A stretch of 64,000 nucleotides of DNA from CAVRXQ01 sp963838845 (GTDB taxonomy: Bacteria > Actinomycetota > Acidimicrobiia > Acidimicrobiales > Bog-793), in NCBI GenBank assembly GCA_963838845.1, contig CAWISR010000003.1, positions 248,001 to 312,000 on the forward strand, read 5' to 3'. The notes below the pieces were generated by a model. That model was not told the DNA's origin. It made no database searches and worked only from the letters and a program-made list of their open reading frames with translations. Position 1 is the first letter of the stretch. Every line of letters starts with the position of its first letter. Both the position numbers and the translations under genes were made by a program. Positions 18,798-25,762 of the stretch are shown here, piece after piece.

Positions 18798-19217
18798 CTA
18801 GACACCGGCGCAAATGTTCTGACCGGCGAACCCGTTCGTGTAGGTGAATGTGTCGTAATTCTCAGGGGTCGTGCCAACCACGGTGGACGCTGGCGAGGGC
18901 CCTTCGTCCACCGCACCGGCATCGGTGCTCCGAAGGGCGACTTCGACTGCGCCGTTGCCGGCCGGATCGACGGTGATGGCGTAGTAATGGGGATTTTCCT
19001 GGAAGACCGGAAGATACGGCCCGCCGTTCGCGGAGGTGGTGAGCTCTGCGGTCGTCGTCGGCCACGCACCGAGGGCCGTGTAATACGCGCTGACTGCGCT
19101 TTCGACGGCCTTCGCGTCGTTGTCGCACGTGCTCACCGCACTCGTACGCGCCGACGAGTGGAACACGAAGATAACTACGCCAGCGGCGGCGCCGAGGATG
19201 ACAAGTAGAAAGAGCAA
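18798..19217 (-). CDS. type IV pilin-like/pseudopilin protein, start lost or unresolved
   Basis: The frame encodes a hydrophobic N-terminal helix and then a roughly 110-residue globular part containing ALGAWPTTTAEL and YYAITVDPAG, as in GspG-like minor pseudopilins. The only in-frame start near the domain is TTG 19217. The frame, however, runs on upstream through DDNGFGLTG (19244-19218), which looks like a prepilin-peptidase site (Gly at 19235-19233, Phe at 19232-19230) with Gly at mature position 5 instead of the usual Glu. No ATG or GTG precedes it in frame before a stop, so the true start may be non-standard or destroyed by a mutation. Two Cys (CDND, NICAGV) could form a disulphide. Confidence 0.5.
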   Translation of the reverse strand: MLFLLVILGAAAGVVIFVFHSSARTSAVSTCDNDAKAVESAVSAYYTALGAWPTTTAELTTSANGGPYLPVFQENPHYYAITVDPAGNGAVEVALRSTDAGAVDEGPSPASTVVGTTPENYDTFTYTNGFAGQNICAGV

Positions 19218-19545
19218 TCCAGTCAGTCCGAATCCGTTGTCGTCGGCCCTGGTGGTGCACTCCGGTCGGATATGGCGGAACCCGGGATTCGTGGCGGCTC
19301 GTCCTCGTGTATTTACGGCCTTCGCCGATACACGTTGGCTAACGACGAGTCTCGGAGCAGTGATTCAGCGTGTGGGCCCTATTTGAAGTATCTGACCCTG
19401 GCGAAATGATCAATCGTTGTCATATCGTGCGCAACCACGGCTTCAGTACGGCTTTGCCCTGCTCCAGCACCGAGGAGTTGTGTCAACTTCGCGCCGCGTT
19501 TAACAGAACCCCTATATCCCGGGTGCGCCTAGCTTCGGCCGGGAC
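19218..19545. other. region upstream of the pilin-like gene and downstream of the GYD gene
   Basis: It holds the upstream extension of the pilin-like frame (to about 19350) and otherwise no recognised gene. Confidence 0.4.
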
Positions 19546-19836
19546 TTAGAGGGACTCGATCAGCTTGTCTGTCTCGGCCTCGTCGAAGGCTCGTAGCGTT
19601 TGAGTCGAGAGGTTCCCCTGCATGCCGACCAGGAGAGCGAACTTCGCCGCCGCCTCGTCGTTCGGGGCCTCGGCGACAACCACAAGGTCGAACTGGCCCA
19701 TCGTCACGTAGACCTGCTTGATCTTTCCTCCGATCGACTTCGCGTGCTCACGGGCCTTTGCACGGCGCTTCGAGGAGTCTTTGACCGTCTCGATCCCCTG
19801 CTTGGTGTACTTGCCGAGAATGACGTAATTGGCCAT
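19546..19836 (-). CDS. GYD domain protein
   Basis: A 96-residue protein of the GYD family: YVILGKYTKQGIETVKDSSKR at the start, then GGKIKQVYVTMGQFDLVVVAEAPNDEAAAKFAL. The family name comes from the G-(Q/E)-(Y/F)-D motif, here GQFD. Its fold is a dimeric ferredoxin-like barrel and its function is unknown. It is a single gene lying just upstream of tRNA-Thr(CGT). Confidence 0.85.
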   Translation of the reverse strand: MANYVILGKYTKQGIETVKDSSKRRAKAREHAKSIGGKIKQVYVTMGQFDLVVVAEAPNDEAAAKFALLVGMQGNLSTQTLRAFDEAETDKLIESL

Positions 19837-19983
19837 GGCAGTCTCCGATCAGATGGTTACGCGCGCCGGAGAGTATCTGTTCGGTCGTGGCGACACCAGC
19901 GCCGCGATCCGCTCCTGAATTGGATTGGATCAAACGAGAGGGGAGCGGGCGTCCGCCCGGAAAGGAACAAGCTGACGGTTCTG

Positions 19984-20055
19984 AGCCCGAGGTGGGATTC
20001 GAACCCACGACCTGCGCATTACGAGTGCGCTGCTCTACCACTGAGCTACCCGGGC
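19984..20055 (-). tRNA. tRNA-Thr (anticodon CGT)
   Basis: A complete cloverleaf on the reverse strand. The acceptor pairs GCCCGGG with CTCGGGC, the D-arm is GCTCAGTGGTAGAGC, and the anticodon stem GCGCA/TGCGC encloses CTCGTAA, so the anticodon is CGT and reads ACG. The T-arm GTGGG-TTCGAAT-CCCAC is perfect. CCA is not encoded. Confidence 0.95.
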
Positions 20056-20321
20056 AACGTGCAGATTTGCTAAGCCACCCCTCCGTAAGTCCTAGATTTT
20101 GCCCAGTTTCGAGCATTGAGACGGCAGGACATGACGAAGTCAAGATACGGCACCGAATCAATGGTGGAGCGCAGTCGAGGGGTGTGGCGACCGCGCGCAT
20201 ACATAAAGGCCACCGGCAAGCGACGTCAAGAAACGTTCAGGTGCTCGAGCGGCGCAGGTCCTCGAGCTCATGGGGAGGAGGCTCAGACACTGGTCGCTCA
20301 TCTAGGACGACTCTGGCTCGA

Positions 20322-20915
20322 TTAAGGGCGAATTGCACCAATGGAAGGCACGACGGGTGTGACCGCAAACGAATTGCCGGGATCGGTCGCGCCGCCCTTG
20401 CAGAGAGTGAGGCCGGGGACGAACCCAGCGGAATGCTGAAGACCGACTTCGAGTGCTCTGGCAGCATGAACTCCACACGGGCAGCCATCTGGAGGCTGCC
20501 GAGATCGCAGCGGTACTTGGCAAGCTCGACGTACGCGGGTGGCTGCGACGCGAAGTTCCACATGACGCTCCGGAACGGTCCTGAAATACTGACTGCGAGT
20601 GAATTGCGGGAGGCGCAGAACTCTCCCCGTCGCCGTAACGGGCTTCACCCGGAGATAGCCGTCGAGGACACACGGTCTTGTTCCACGGTTCGTGAGCGTG
20701 ATGATCACCGGGTGCTGGCCGGTCGCGGGCGAAACCTCGGAACCTTTCTTCGCGCTGATCTGCGCGGGTAGGCACGAAGCGAGGTGCCACGACACTGACG
20801 TGTCGGATGTCGCGCCGATCGCTTTGGTCGATGCCGTTGCGTTCGAATCGTGACCAGCGAAGATGCTGACAAGACAGAGTCCGAGTGCGGCGCACGTAAA
20901 CACGCTCATTCGCAT
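20322..20915 (-). pseudogene. DUF4232-like secreted protein disrupted by two compensating frameshifts
   Basis: From ATG 20915 the frame gives a signal peptide and then CLPAQISAKKG and LTNRGTRPCVLDGYLRV, as in DUF4232-type exported proteins. It goes on to about 20535-20550 (QYFRTVPERHVELRVAA), after which it becomes implausible. The next frame then supplies PAYVELAKYRCDLG and ARVEFMLPEHSKSVFSIPLG. Near 20410-20440 sense returns to the first frame with LTLCKGGATDPGNSFAVTP up to the stop. Stitched together this makes one continuous domain with the expected Cys pairs. Either two single-base indels have accumulated in the genome or the assembly has two errors. Confidence 0.6.
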
Positions 20916-21010
20916 GATCAGAGGTCCGATGTCCCGGCTGGAGTCATTTGTCTCACACACCTCAACTCGGCTGCGTCCGCTTTCCTAAGACAATCAGTCG
21001 AACGTTTAAC

Positions 21011-21047
21011 GCCTGAGCCCAGATAATCGAGTTCTATTACGCCGCAG
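21011..21047. repeat. dispersed short repeat, copy 2
   Basis: Starts with GCCTGAGC and ends with GTTCTATTACGCCGCAG (21031-21047). It is about 75% identical over some 33 bases to 24982-25014, and shares the ATTACGCCGCAG 12-mer with 17739-17750. Confidence 0.5.
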
Positions 21048-21202
21048 GTGAGGAGTTGCTCTCAAGCGCAGGCTGAAGCTTGCCGATGCAAAACGCGTCC
21101 CCGGCCGGCCGGACCGCTTGCATCCTACGGACCGTGCGACCGTTATCTCGTCCCGTGCGTGCGGCGCGTATCGTCAAGGGCAAGAGCGCGGAGGGGGTTC
21201 AG

Positions 21203-21394
21203 ATGAGAGGGATGAGAGGGCTAACAGGGGCACTCTTTTTTGCCGCGTGTGTCTGTGCCCTCATTTTCGGTATCGAACTGGAGCGAGGCGTTGCGCACAC
21301 AACTGTTGGTTGGTGGGCGATCGCTGGGGCGGCCTGCGCACTGGGGGCCTCCCTGTCATCACTCGTCGCCAGGCGTTCGGGCCTAGGACGGTGA
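21203..21394 (+). CDS. small two-helix membrane protein
   Basis: A 63-residue protein with two hydrophobic segments (about 6-24 and 33-55). A strong GGAGGGGG lies six bases before ATG 21203, so I reject the longer in-frame start at 21080. Its stop overlaps the GTG start of the next small gene (GTGA at 21391-21394), indicating coupled translation. No family recognised. Confidence 0.6.
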   Translation: MRGMRGLTGALFFAACVCALIFGIELERGVAHTTVGWWAIAGAACALGASLSSLVARRSGLGR

Positions 21395-21588
21395 CCGTTA
21401 ACGACCCACGGTCCGAGGACGAGCTTGCAGTGGCAGCGCGCCGCTTTGGGCGGTGCGAGGTGTGCGAATACCCGCTCGACTTCGATGTCGAGACGCGTGA
21501 GGTGTACTGTCCAGTTGGCGCCTGCGTACACCCCGATCGCCCCGTGCGCCATCCGTTGCCGCCGAACTCGCCGGGAGCGACGGCCTGA
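21391..21588 (+). CDS. small zinc-ribbon-like protein
   Basis: A 65-residue acidic protein. CEVCEYPLDF and, 18 residues after the first Cys, CPVGAC form two Cys pairs of the type that holds one zinc ion. The rest is Pro-rich at the C-terminus. It starts at the GTG within the stop of the preceding membrane-protein gene. Function unknown; the pairing suggests a membrane-associated two-protein unit. Confidence 0.55.
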   Translation: MTVNDPRSEDELAVAARRFGRCEVCEYPLDFDVETREVYCPVGACVHPDRPVRHPLPPNSPGATA

Positions 21589-21784
21589 CGGGCTCGGTTA
21601 GGCCGTTCGGGTTCAAGTGGTCCTGCCACATAATTCTGTTCAACTGGCGTGTCCCGGTCCCCCGAGCTAGATATGCGGACTTATCTGCGCCGGCTCGTTC
21701 GTCCTCAAGGCGCGCGCATCCCTCAAGAGTTATGCCCAGCCGGTCGTGTTGGATGGGTACGGGATGGGATGACGGGAGCGGTTC

Positions 21785-21988
21785 ATGGTCAAATGCCAAT
21801 ACTCGACTTGCACGACTGAAGTAGAAGCAGATCAGCGTTTCTGCGATCGTCACGCGACCGAGTTGACTTTAGAAGTCGCTGCCCTGGAAATTAAGTGCCC
21901 ACAATGTGGTGCCTGGGCACCTGAGGGATTACTCAACCACGACTGCGCCCATCCGAGCTCACAGCCGCCGCCTGCCGAGATGGTGTAG
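21785..21988 (+). CDS. small Cys-rich zinc-binding protein
   Basis: A 67-residue protein with CQYSTC, CDRH, CPQC and HDCAH motifs, enough to hold two zinc ions (a treble-clef/zinc-ribbon pair). The C-terminus is Ser/Pro-rich. GGGAG six bases before ATG supports the start. It is the third tiny cysteine-containing or membrane gene in a row on this strand. No function recognised. Confidence 0.55.
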   Translation: MVKCQYSTCTTEVEADQRFCDRHATELTLEVAALEIKCPQCGAWAPEGLLNHDCAHPSSQPPPAEMV

Positions 21989-22102
21989 AGAGCAATACCA
22001 GTCAACCATTGGTGCCGGTCGCGTCATGGTGTGCTCAGAGTTTGGTTCCGGTGGTCGGTACGCCGCCAAGAATCTTCAGATGGGCTGCTGCTGAGTAATT
22101 GA

Positions 22103-22111
22103 GTTCGATTA
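22103..22111. repeat. dispersed short repeat, degenerate copy 3
   Basis: GTTCGATTA preceded by GCTGAG about 12 bases earlier, resembling the other copies with one mismatch in the core. It sits immediately left of the transposon's target duplication. Confidence 0.3.
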
Positions 22112-22113
22112 AA

Positions 22114-22121
22114 TCAACCCA
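22114..22121. repeat. 8-bp target-site duplication, left copy
   Basis: TCAACCCA directly abuts the left transposon end. The identical octamer follows the right end at 24638-24645. An 8-bp duplication is the rule for IS1595-family insertions. Confidence 0.9.
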
Positions 22122-22146
22122 GGCAACTATCCCTTGACTGCCGAAG
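22122..22146 (+). repeat. left terminal inverted repeat of the IS1595 element
   Basis: Begins GGCAACTATCCC and ends GACTGCCGAAG. Compared with the complement of the right end, it differs at positions 3, 13, 14 and 24. It contains the -35 box of the transposase promoter. Confidence 0.9.
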
Positions 22147-22162
22147 TCCTGCATGTTATACT
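22134..22162 (+). promoter_or_regulatory. transposase promoter overlapping the left inverted repeat
   Basis: TTGACT (22134-22139), a 17-base spacer, then TATACT (22157-22162): a near-consensus vegetative sigma promoter. Transcription would begin about 22168-22170, at or just before the ATG at 22171, so the mRNA may be leaderless. Confidence 0.7.
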
Positions 22163-22170
22163 CTTTTCCT

Positions 22171-23145
22171 ATGGGAGCCGGAAACCGCAAGTCCCCTACC
22201 AGGGCACAGTCGTCGGAGTCTCAGTACTCGCTCATGGAGTTCGTGGCTCGATTCCCCGACGATGACGCCTGCCTGAACTACCTCTGGCGCACCCGTTTCG
22301 CCACGGAGGACGGCTCGCACGCGCACTGTCCGCAATGCGGCGAGGTCCGCGAGTTCAAGCACTACAACGGGAAGCAACAAAGGCAAGCGTGGTCGTGCGT
22401 CGCGTGTGGCCACTACATCTACCCGACCGCGGGGACGATCTTTCACAAGTCGTCTACGGCGCTGCACCTCTGGTTCTATGCGATGTACATCATGGCGAGC
22501 ACTCGTTGTGGAATTGCTGCCAAACAGCTTGAGCGGGAATTGGGCGTTACCTACAAAACGGCATGGCGCATGTTCACGCTGATTCGCAACCAGCTCATGA
22601 CGCAGGATGAGGTTGTTCTGAACGGACAAGTCGAAGCCGATGAAACCTACGTCGGTGGGAAGCGGCGCAATGGACCGCATCGTCCCGGCGAAGGAATCGA
22701 CCACAGGAATCGAGGCGGTGGGAGAACCCGGGACCAGAAAGTGCCAGTGTTCGGAATGGTCGAACGCAAAGGTCGCGTCCGCGCCTACCCGGTTGCCGAT
22801 GTGTCGTCCATCAACCTTGTGGGTGGAATCCGAAAGCATGTTCGGCAGGGTTCGGTTGTGTACACAGACTCGTTCCCGGCGTACCGCGCCATGAAGCACG
22901 AGATGTTCGACCATCGGCAAATTGACCACCACGCGGGCGTCTACGTAAGTGGAGATATTCACACGCAGACCATCGAAGGTTTCTGGTCGCTCGTGAAGCG
23001 TGGCATCTCGGGATCGCATCACGCGGTCTCCAAGAAGTGGCTACAGGGATACCTCAACGAGTACGTCTGGCGGTACAACCACCGCGACGACCCAAGGTCA
23101 ATGTTCGAGTTACTTCTTCTTCGGTCTACGTATCCTGCGGAGTAA
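22171..23145 (+). CDS. IS1595-family (ISXO2-like) transposase
   Basis: A 324-residue transposase. An N-terminal zinc ribbon (Cys53, Cys56, Cys76, Cys79; CPQCG and CVACG) is followed by TIFHKSSTALHLWF and a helix-turn-helix-like region. The DDE_Tnp_IS1595 catalytic domain follows, with Asp157 in DETYVGGKR, Asp233 in YTDSFPAY and His264/Glu269 in HTQTIEGFW. These are all the residues expected of an active enzyme. An in-frame ATG at 22153 lies inside the promoter's -10 region and cannot be the start of that transcript, so I chose ATG 22171. The last 36 bases are antisense to a small reverse-strand passenger gene. Confidence 0.9.
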   Translation: MGAGNRKSPTRAQSSESQYSLMEFVARFPDDDACLNYLWRTRFATEDGSHAHCPQCGEVREFKHYNGKQQRQAWSCVACGHYIYPTAGTIFHKSSTALHLWFYAMYIMASTRCGIAAKQLERELGVTYKTAWRMFTLIRNQLMTQDEVVLNGQVEADETYVGGKRRNGPHRPGEGIDHRNRGGGRTRDQKVPVFGMVERKGRVRAYPVADVSSINLVGGIRKHVRQGSVVYTDSFPAYRAMKHEMFDHRQIDHHAGVYVSGDIHTQTIEGFWSLVKRGISGSHHAVSKKWLQGYLNEYVWRYNHRDDPRSMFELLLLRSTYPAE

Positions 23146-23265
23146 TGAGACCTGGGGCTTGGCGATTGCCGACAGCGCGGTTTCGATTTCATCGCGCGTT
23201 GGCACCGGAATGGAGAGGCCCTTTTCCGTTTTCTGAGTGGGCTGATCCTTTGGCTTGTCTGCCAT
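23110..23265 (-). CDS. 51-residue passenger peptide of the IS1595 element
   Basis: A small basic protein: MADKPKDQPTQKTEKGLSIP, then VPTRDEIETALSAIAKP and a strongly basic C-terminus, RRIRRPKKK. GGAGGG three to four bases before ATG 23265 is a strong ribosome-binding site. Its 3' end overlaps the transposase 3' end by 36 bases on the opposite strand. It is divergent from the 264-residue gene, with 19 bases between the two starts. The charged tail could bind nucleic acid. No family recognised. Confidence 0.65.
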   Translation of the reverse strand: MADKPKDQPTQKTEKGLSIPVPTRDEIETALSAIAKPQVSLLRRIRRPKKK

Positions 23266-23284
23266 ATCCCTCCAAGGGTAGGCC

Positions 23285-24079
23285 ATGAGTGTTGGCGACC
23301 TTACGGACGCCTTTGCCAAGCTTGGCAGGGCGCAGGTGCATTTCGAGCAGCTCAAAGCGGACGTAATCGGGTATCCAAACCCGCACCCTGAACCACACTT
23401 CTCTATGAGGCAGGAGTTCGACAAAGACGCTGGCGAAGTTCGATTCACGGTACGCCGCGTTCGGGAGTTTCCAAGGGAATGGGGACTGCTGATAGGGGAC
23501 GTGCTCAATAATGCACGAACCGCACTTGACCATCTCGCTTGGCTGCTCGTTCAGAAGGGAAGCATTCCTGAACCCGACAAGGACTGGCTCGTTCAATTTC
23601 CGATCCACGACAGCATGGACGATTTCAACGCCAACATCGCGCGACGACTGCCGGGAGTGAGCCAAAGGAACATCGACGCCATACGTAACAGACAACCGAT
23701 TCCTGGCAACCCTCACTATGCGATGGTCGCACCCCTGACGCTGCTCCGCGAATACGGGCGAATCGACAAGCACCGAGAACTCCATGCCGTCATCGCTTCC
23801 GAACAGGGAATATCTGTCGGAATATTCAGCGCCGCCGACTGCAAGATCACGGCCGTTCATCCTGGAAGGGACATCGAGGATGTCCCGTTCGTATTCGAGG
23901 TAGGAATGGAACTCATGCGCGCGGACGTCGCCGATGTCGGACCACAGGCGCGCGTGGAATTGAAAATCGAGGGGCAGTACGCGCCATCTCTCCCAGATGG
24001 ACGGGAACTCCTTCCGACGCTCAGATCGATCTGCGATGCGGTTTTCTTCGTTGTATCGGCCTTTGATTCGGAACTTTGA
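23285..24079 (+). CDS. 264-residue transposon passenger protein, unknown function
   Basis: A soluble protein with AAGGG six bases before its ATG. The sequence is mixed alpha/beta, with ARTALDHLAWLLVQKG in the first half and HRELHAVIASEQGISVGIF in the middle. No membrane segments, nucleotide-binding loops or zinc clusters are visible. The string with Asn-Ala-Arg-x-Ala-Leu-Asp-His recalls uncharacterised proteins seen in scattered bacterial genomes near mobile DNA. Codon use is similar to that of its transposon neighbours and somewhat less GC-rich than the core genes. I cannot assign a role. Confidence 0.7.
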   Translation: MSVGDLTDAFAKLGRAQVHFEQLKADVIGYPNPHPEPHFSMRQEFDKDAGEVRFTVRRVREFPREWGLLIGDVLNNARTALDHLAWLLVQKGSIPEPDKDWLVQFPIHDSMDDFNANIARRLPGVSQRNIDAIRNRQPIPGNPHYAMVAPLTLLREYGRIDKHRELHAVIASEQGISVGIFSAADCKITAVHPGRDIEDVPFVFEVGMELMRADVADVGPQARVELKIEGQYAPSLPDGRELLPTLRSICDAVFFVVSAFDSEL

Positions 24080-24088
24080 GGTAACCAT

Positions 24089-24583
24089 TTAGTAAGACAC
24101 CTCCGCTTCGACATCGATGCCGGGGCGCTGATGAGAAATCACAATGCCGTCCGCGCTGAACTGGTCGATATCGAAAACCTTGACACCGCAACATCTGACG
24201 CTCGCTGGTGCTCCAGACACCGATTGCCTCATCGGTTCTGAGAATCTGATTCCCCGAGGATTCGGCGAGGTCGTCAAAATGCGCCGTTGCCGATTGTCGG
24301 TCGTAAAGCGAATGTCGCGAGCGCCAACGGACGAACCGGGGATCGCCAGGATTCCCGAATCACCGCCAGGCACAGGGCGACCGTTCAGGTGCCAACGGAT
24401 CCTTGACCGATAGAAGCGGTAAGCACGATGAGGTTCGCTGATCCAAATGAAAGCGAACGCGGAGACCCCGACGATCGCCCATCCAAGATCGTGCTGTGCG
24501 ACGCCCGTCATCCCGAGACCGATTCCGGCCAGACCGATCGGAACAATGACGGCGTACCAATACCGTTTTTGGTCGCTATCCAC
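24089..24583 (-). CDS. 164-residue membrane-anchored passenger protein
   Basis: The N-terminus is MDSDQKRYWYAVIVPIGLAG; two hydrophobic segments lie at about residues 8-27 and 32-50. A roughly 110-residue polar domain follows, ending RPGIDVEAEVSY. It converges on the 264-residue gene with only nine bases between the stops. It is the last gene before the right inverted repeat. No family recognised; the topology suggests an inner-membrane protein with a cytoplasmic domain. Confidence 0.65.
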   Translation of the reverse strand: MDSDQKRYWYAVIVPIGLAGIGLGMTGVAQHDLGWAIVGVSAFAFIWISEPHRAYRFYRSRIRWHLNGRPVPGGDSGILAIPGSSVGARDIRFTTDNRQRRILTTSPNPRGIRFSEPMRQSVSGAPASVRCCGVKVFDIDQFSADGIVISHQRPGIDVEAEVSY

Positions 24584-24612
24584 GGGGCCGGATTATAGCC
24601 CTTTGACCTGCC

Positions 24613-24637
24613 CCTCGGCAGTCGTGGGATAGTTACC
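24613..24637 (-). repeat. right terminal inverted repeat of the IS1595 element
   Basis: The complement reads GGTAACTATCCC and ends GACTGCCGAGG, matching the left end at 21 of 25 positions. Confidence 0.9.
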
Positions 24638-24645
24638 TCAACCCA
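24638..24645. repeat. 8-bp target-site duplication, right copy
   Basis: TCAACCCA, identical to 22114-22121. Joining the flanks at one copy would restore the uninterrupted target. Confidence 0.9.
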
Positions 24646-24817
24646 TTTAGGCAAACAGCAGCGCCGAGTGAGTTTCTTTAGCTTTGGTTGCGCGCACCAA
24701 GGATGAGAAGCCAAGCGCCCGAAATCGCGAAGCCAATTCTGCGACGCCCACTCGCATGCCGCTCGGAGAACGAACCCACCGACCGGCCATTTGTTTCCGC
24801 GAACAGGCGCGGAGATC

Positions 24818-24976
24818 GTGAAGTGCTCCTTCTGCGGGAAGCCCCAGAATCAGGTGAAAAAGCTGATCCCGGGACCGGGCGTATACATCTGCGACGAGTG
24901 CGTCGATTTGTGCGTCCTCATCCTGACTGACGAACCCGACGACCCTTCGGAGGGCGACGGCGGTACTACTCGATGA
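24818..24976 (+). CDS. orphan ClpX-type C4 zinc-finger protein
   Basis: About 52 residues. CSFCGKPQNQVKKLIPGPG followed by YICDECVDLC is the ClpX N-terminal zinc-binding domain, with all four Cys. It is followed by only about 20 acidic residues (TDEPDDPSEGDGG) and a stop; the AAA+ ATPase body is absent. In ClpX this domain dimerises and binds substrates and adaptors. A free-standing copy could act as an adaptor decoy, or be a remnant of a duplicated clpX. The GTG at 24818 has GGAG three bases upstream; TTG 24791 is an alternative start. Confidence 0.6.
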   Translation: MKCSFCGKPQNQVKKLIPGPGVYICDECVDLCVLILTDEPDDPSEGDGGTTR

Positions 24977-24981
24977 GGCCC

Positions 24982-25014
24982 GCCTGAGCTCGCTAGTTCA
25001 GTTCTATTAAGCCG
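24982..25014. repeat. dispersed short repeat, copy 4
   Basis: Begins GCCTGAGC, six bases after the zinc-finger gene's stop, and contains GTTCTATTA (25001-25009) then AGCCG. It aligns with 21011-21044 over most of its length. Confidence 0.5.
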
Positions 25015-25096
25015 TCGAGTTTTGCACGTGCACGTAGATTGGCGGCCGCCGCGCGTACCTGCTCGTGTGTCAACGGCCCAACGAGAAGGCGGCTGG

Positions 25097-25492
25097 CTAA
25101 CCGCGAAGCGCGAAGAACTCCAGCGCGTTGTTGTCAGGGTCCCGGAAAGAGAGGCCCGAGCCGTAGGGAGCGTCGACGATGCCATCGTGGCTGATCCCGA
25201 GCTCTGAAAGGCGTTTCTCCCATCCCTCAAGTTCGGCGCGATCGGCGCAATGGAACGACACATGATCAAGGCCGATCCGGCGCTCATTGAAAGGGGACCC
25301 GTCGATGAGATCCGGGAACTGATGGAGACCGAAGATCGTGCCACCGCCGAGCATCCACACGACGTGACGGAACTCGCCTTCGTCACCTTCCATGAGAGGC
25401 TTGGCACCGAAAAGATTCTCGTACCAGGGAACGCTTCGACTCAGGTCATTGACCGTCAGCGCCACATGACCGATGGCCGGGAAGTCGGACAT
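25097..25492 (-). CDS. VOC superfamily (glyoxalase/dioxygenase-like) protein
   Basis: A 131-residue protein with one glyoxalase/bleomycin-resistance domain built from two beta-alpha-beta-beta-beta modules. IGHVALTVNDLSRSVPWYENLFGA opens the first, LDHVSFHCADRAELEGW the second, and SGLSFRDPDNNALEFFAL closes it with the usual metal-ligand Glu. His in GHVAL and LDHVS would be the other ligands. Members include lactoylglutathione lyases, extradiol dioxygenases and drug-binding proteins, and the substrate is unknown. I chose ATG 25492, five codons inside the longest frame. Confidence 0.85.
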   Translation of the reverse strand: MSDFPAIGHVALTVNDLSRSVPWYENLFGAKPLMEGDEGEFRHVVWMLGGGTIFGLHQFPDLIDGSPFNERRIGLDHVSFHCADRAELEGWEKRLSELGISHDGIVDAPYGSGLSFRDPDNNALEFFALRG

Positions 25493-25762
25493 CGTGCGTA
25501 CCTCCATTCCATTGACTGCCCGAGTAGCAGTCGACCGCAGAAGGCTAGTTGTGAGCCGTCATTCGTTGAGGCCCCAGACAAGGTTTCCTTGATGCCGAAC
25601 TGGCTCGTCGCACTTTCTGGACGTTCTCTGTGTAGACCGACCAAGCAAGTCTGGACAACTTCGCCACCAGCGACCCGCACCGGCGCATCATCGAACGCCT
25701 GAGGCCGCTCATGCCGCAGGTCCAGCGCAGGAAACTCGCCGAACCGGCGGATCCACGACCGG

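Larger units (their letters stand above)
22122..24637 (+). mobile_element. complete IS1595-family transposon with passenger genes (2516 bp)
   Basis: The element is bounded by 25-bp terminal inverted repeats (22122-22146 and 24613-24637; 21 of 25 positions match, core AACTATCCC and GACTGCCGA) and by identical TCAACCCA target duplications. It holds an IS1595-type transposase plus three non-transposase genes: a 51-residue reverse-strand peptide, a 264-residue protein and a 164-residue reverse-strand membrane protein. All parts look intact, so it may be active or recently inserted. Passenger genes are known in some IS1595 groups, but I do not recognise these. Confidence 0.9.

Noticed and set aside
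21604..21668. TTGAAC/CTTGAAC direct repeats with a small GTGG/CCAC hairpin, possibly a structured RNA
   Set aside because: The stem is only four pairs and no known RNA family fits; left out as a feature.
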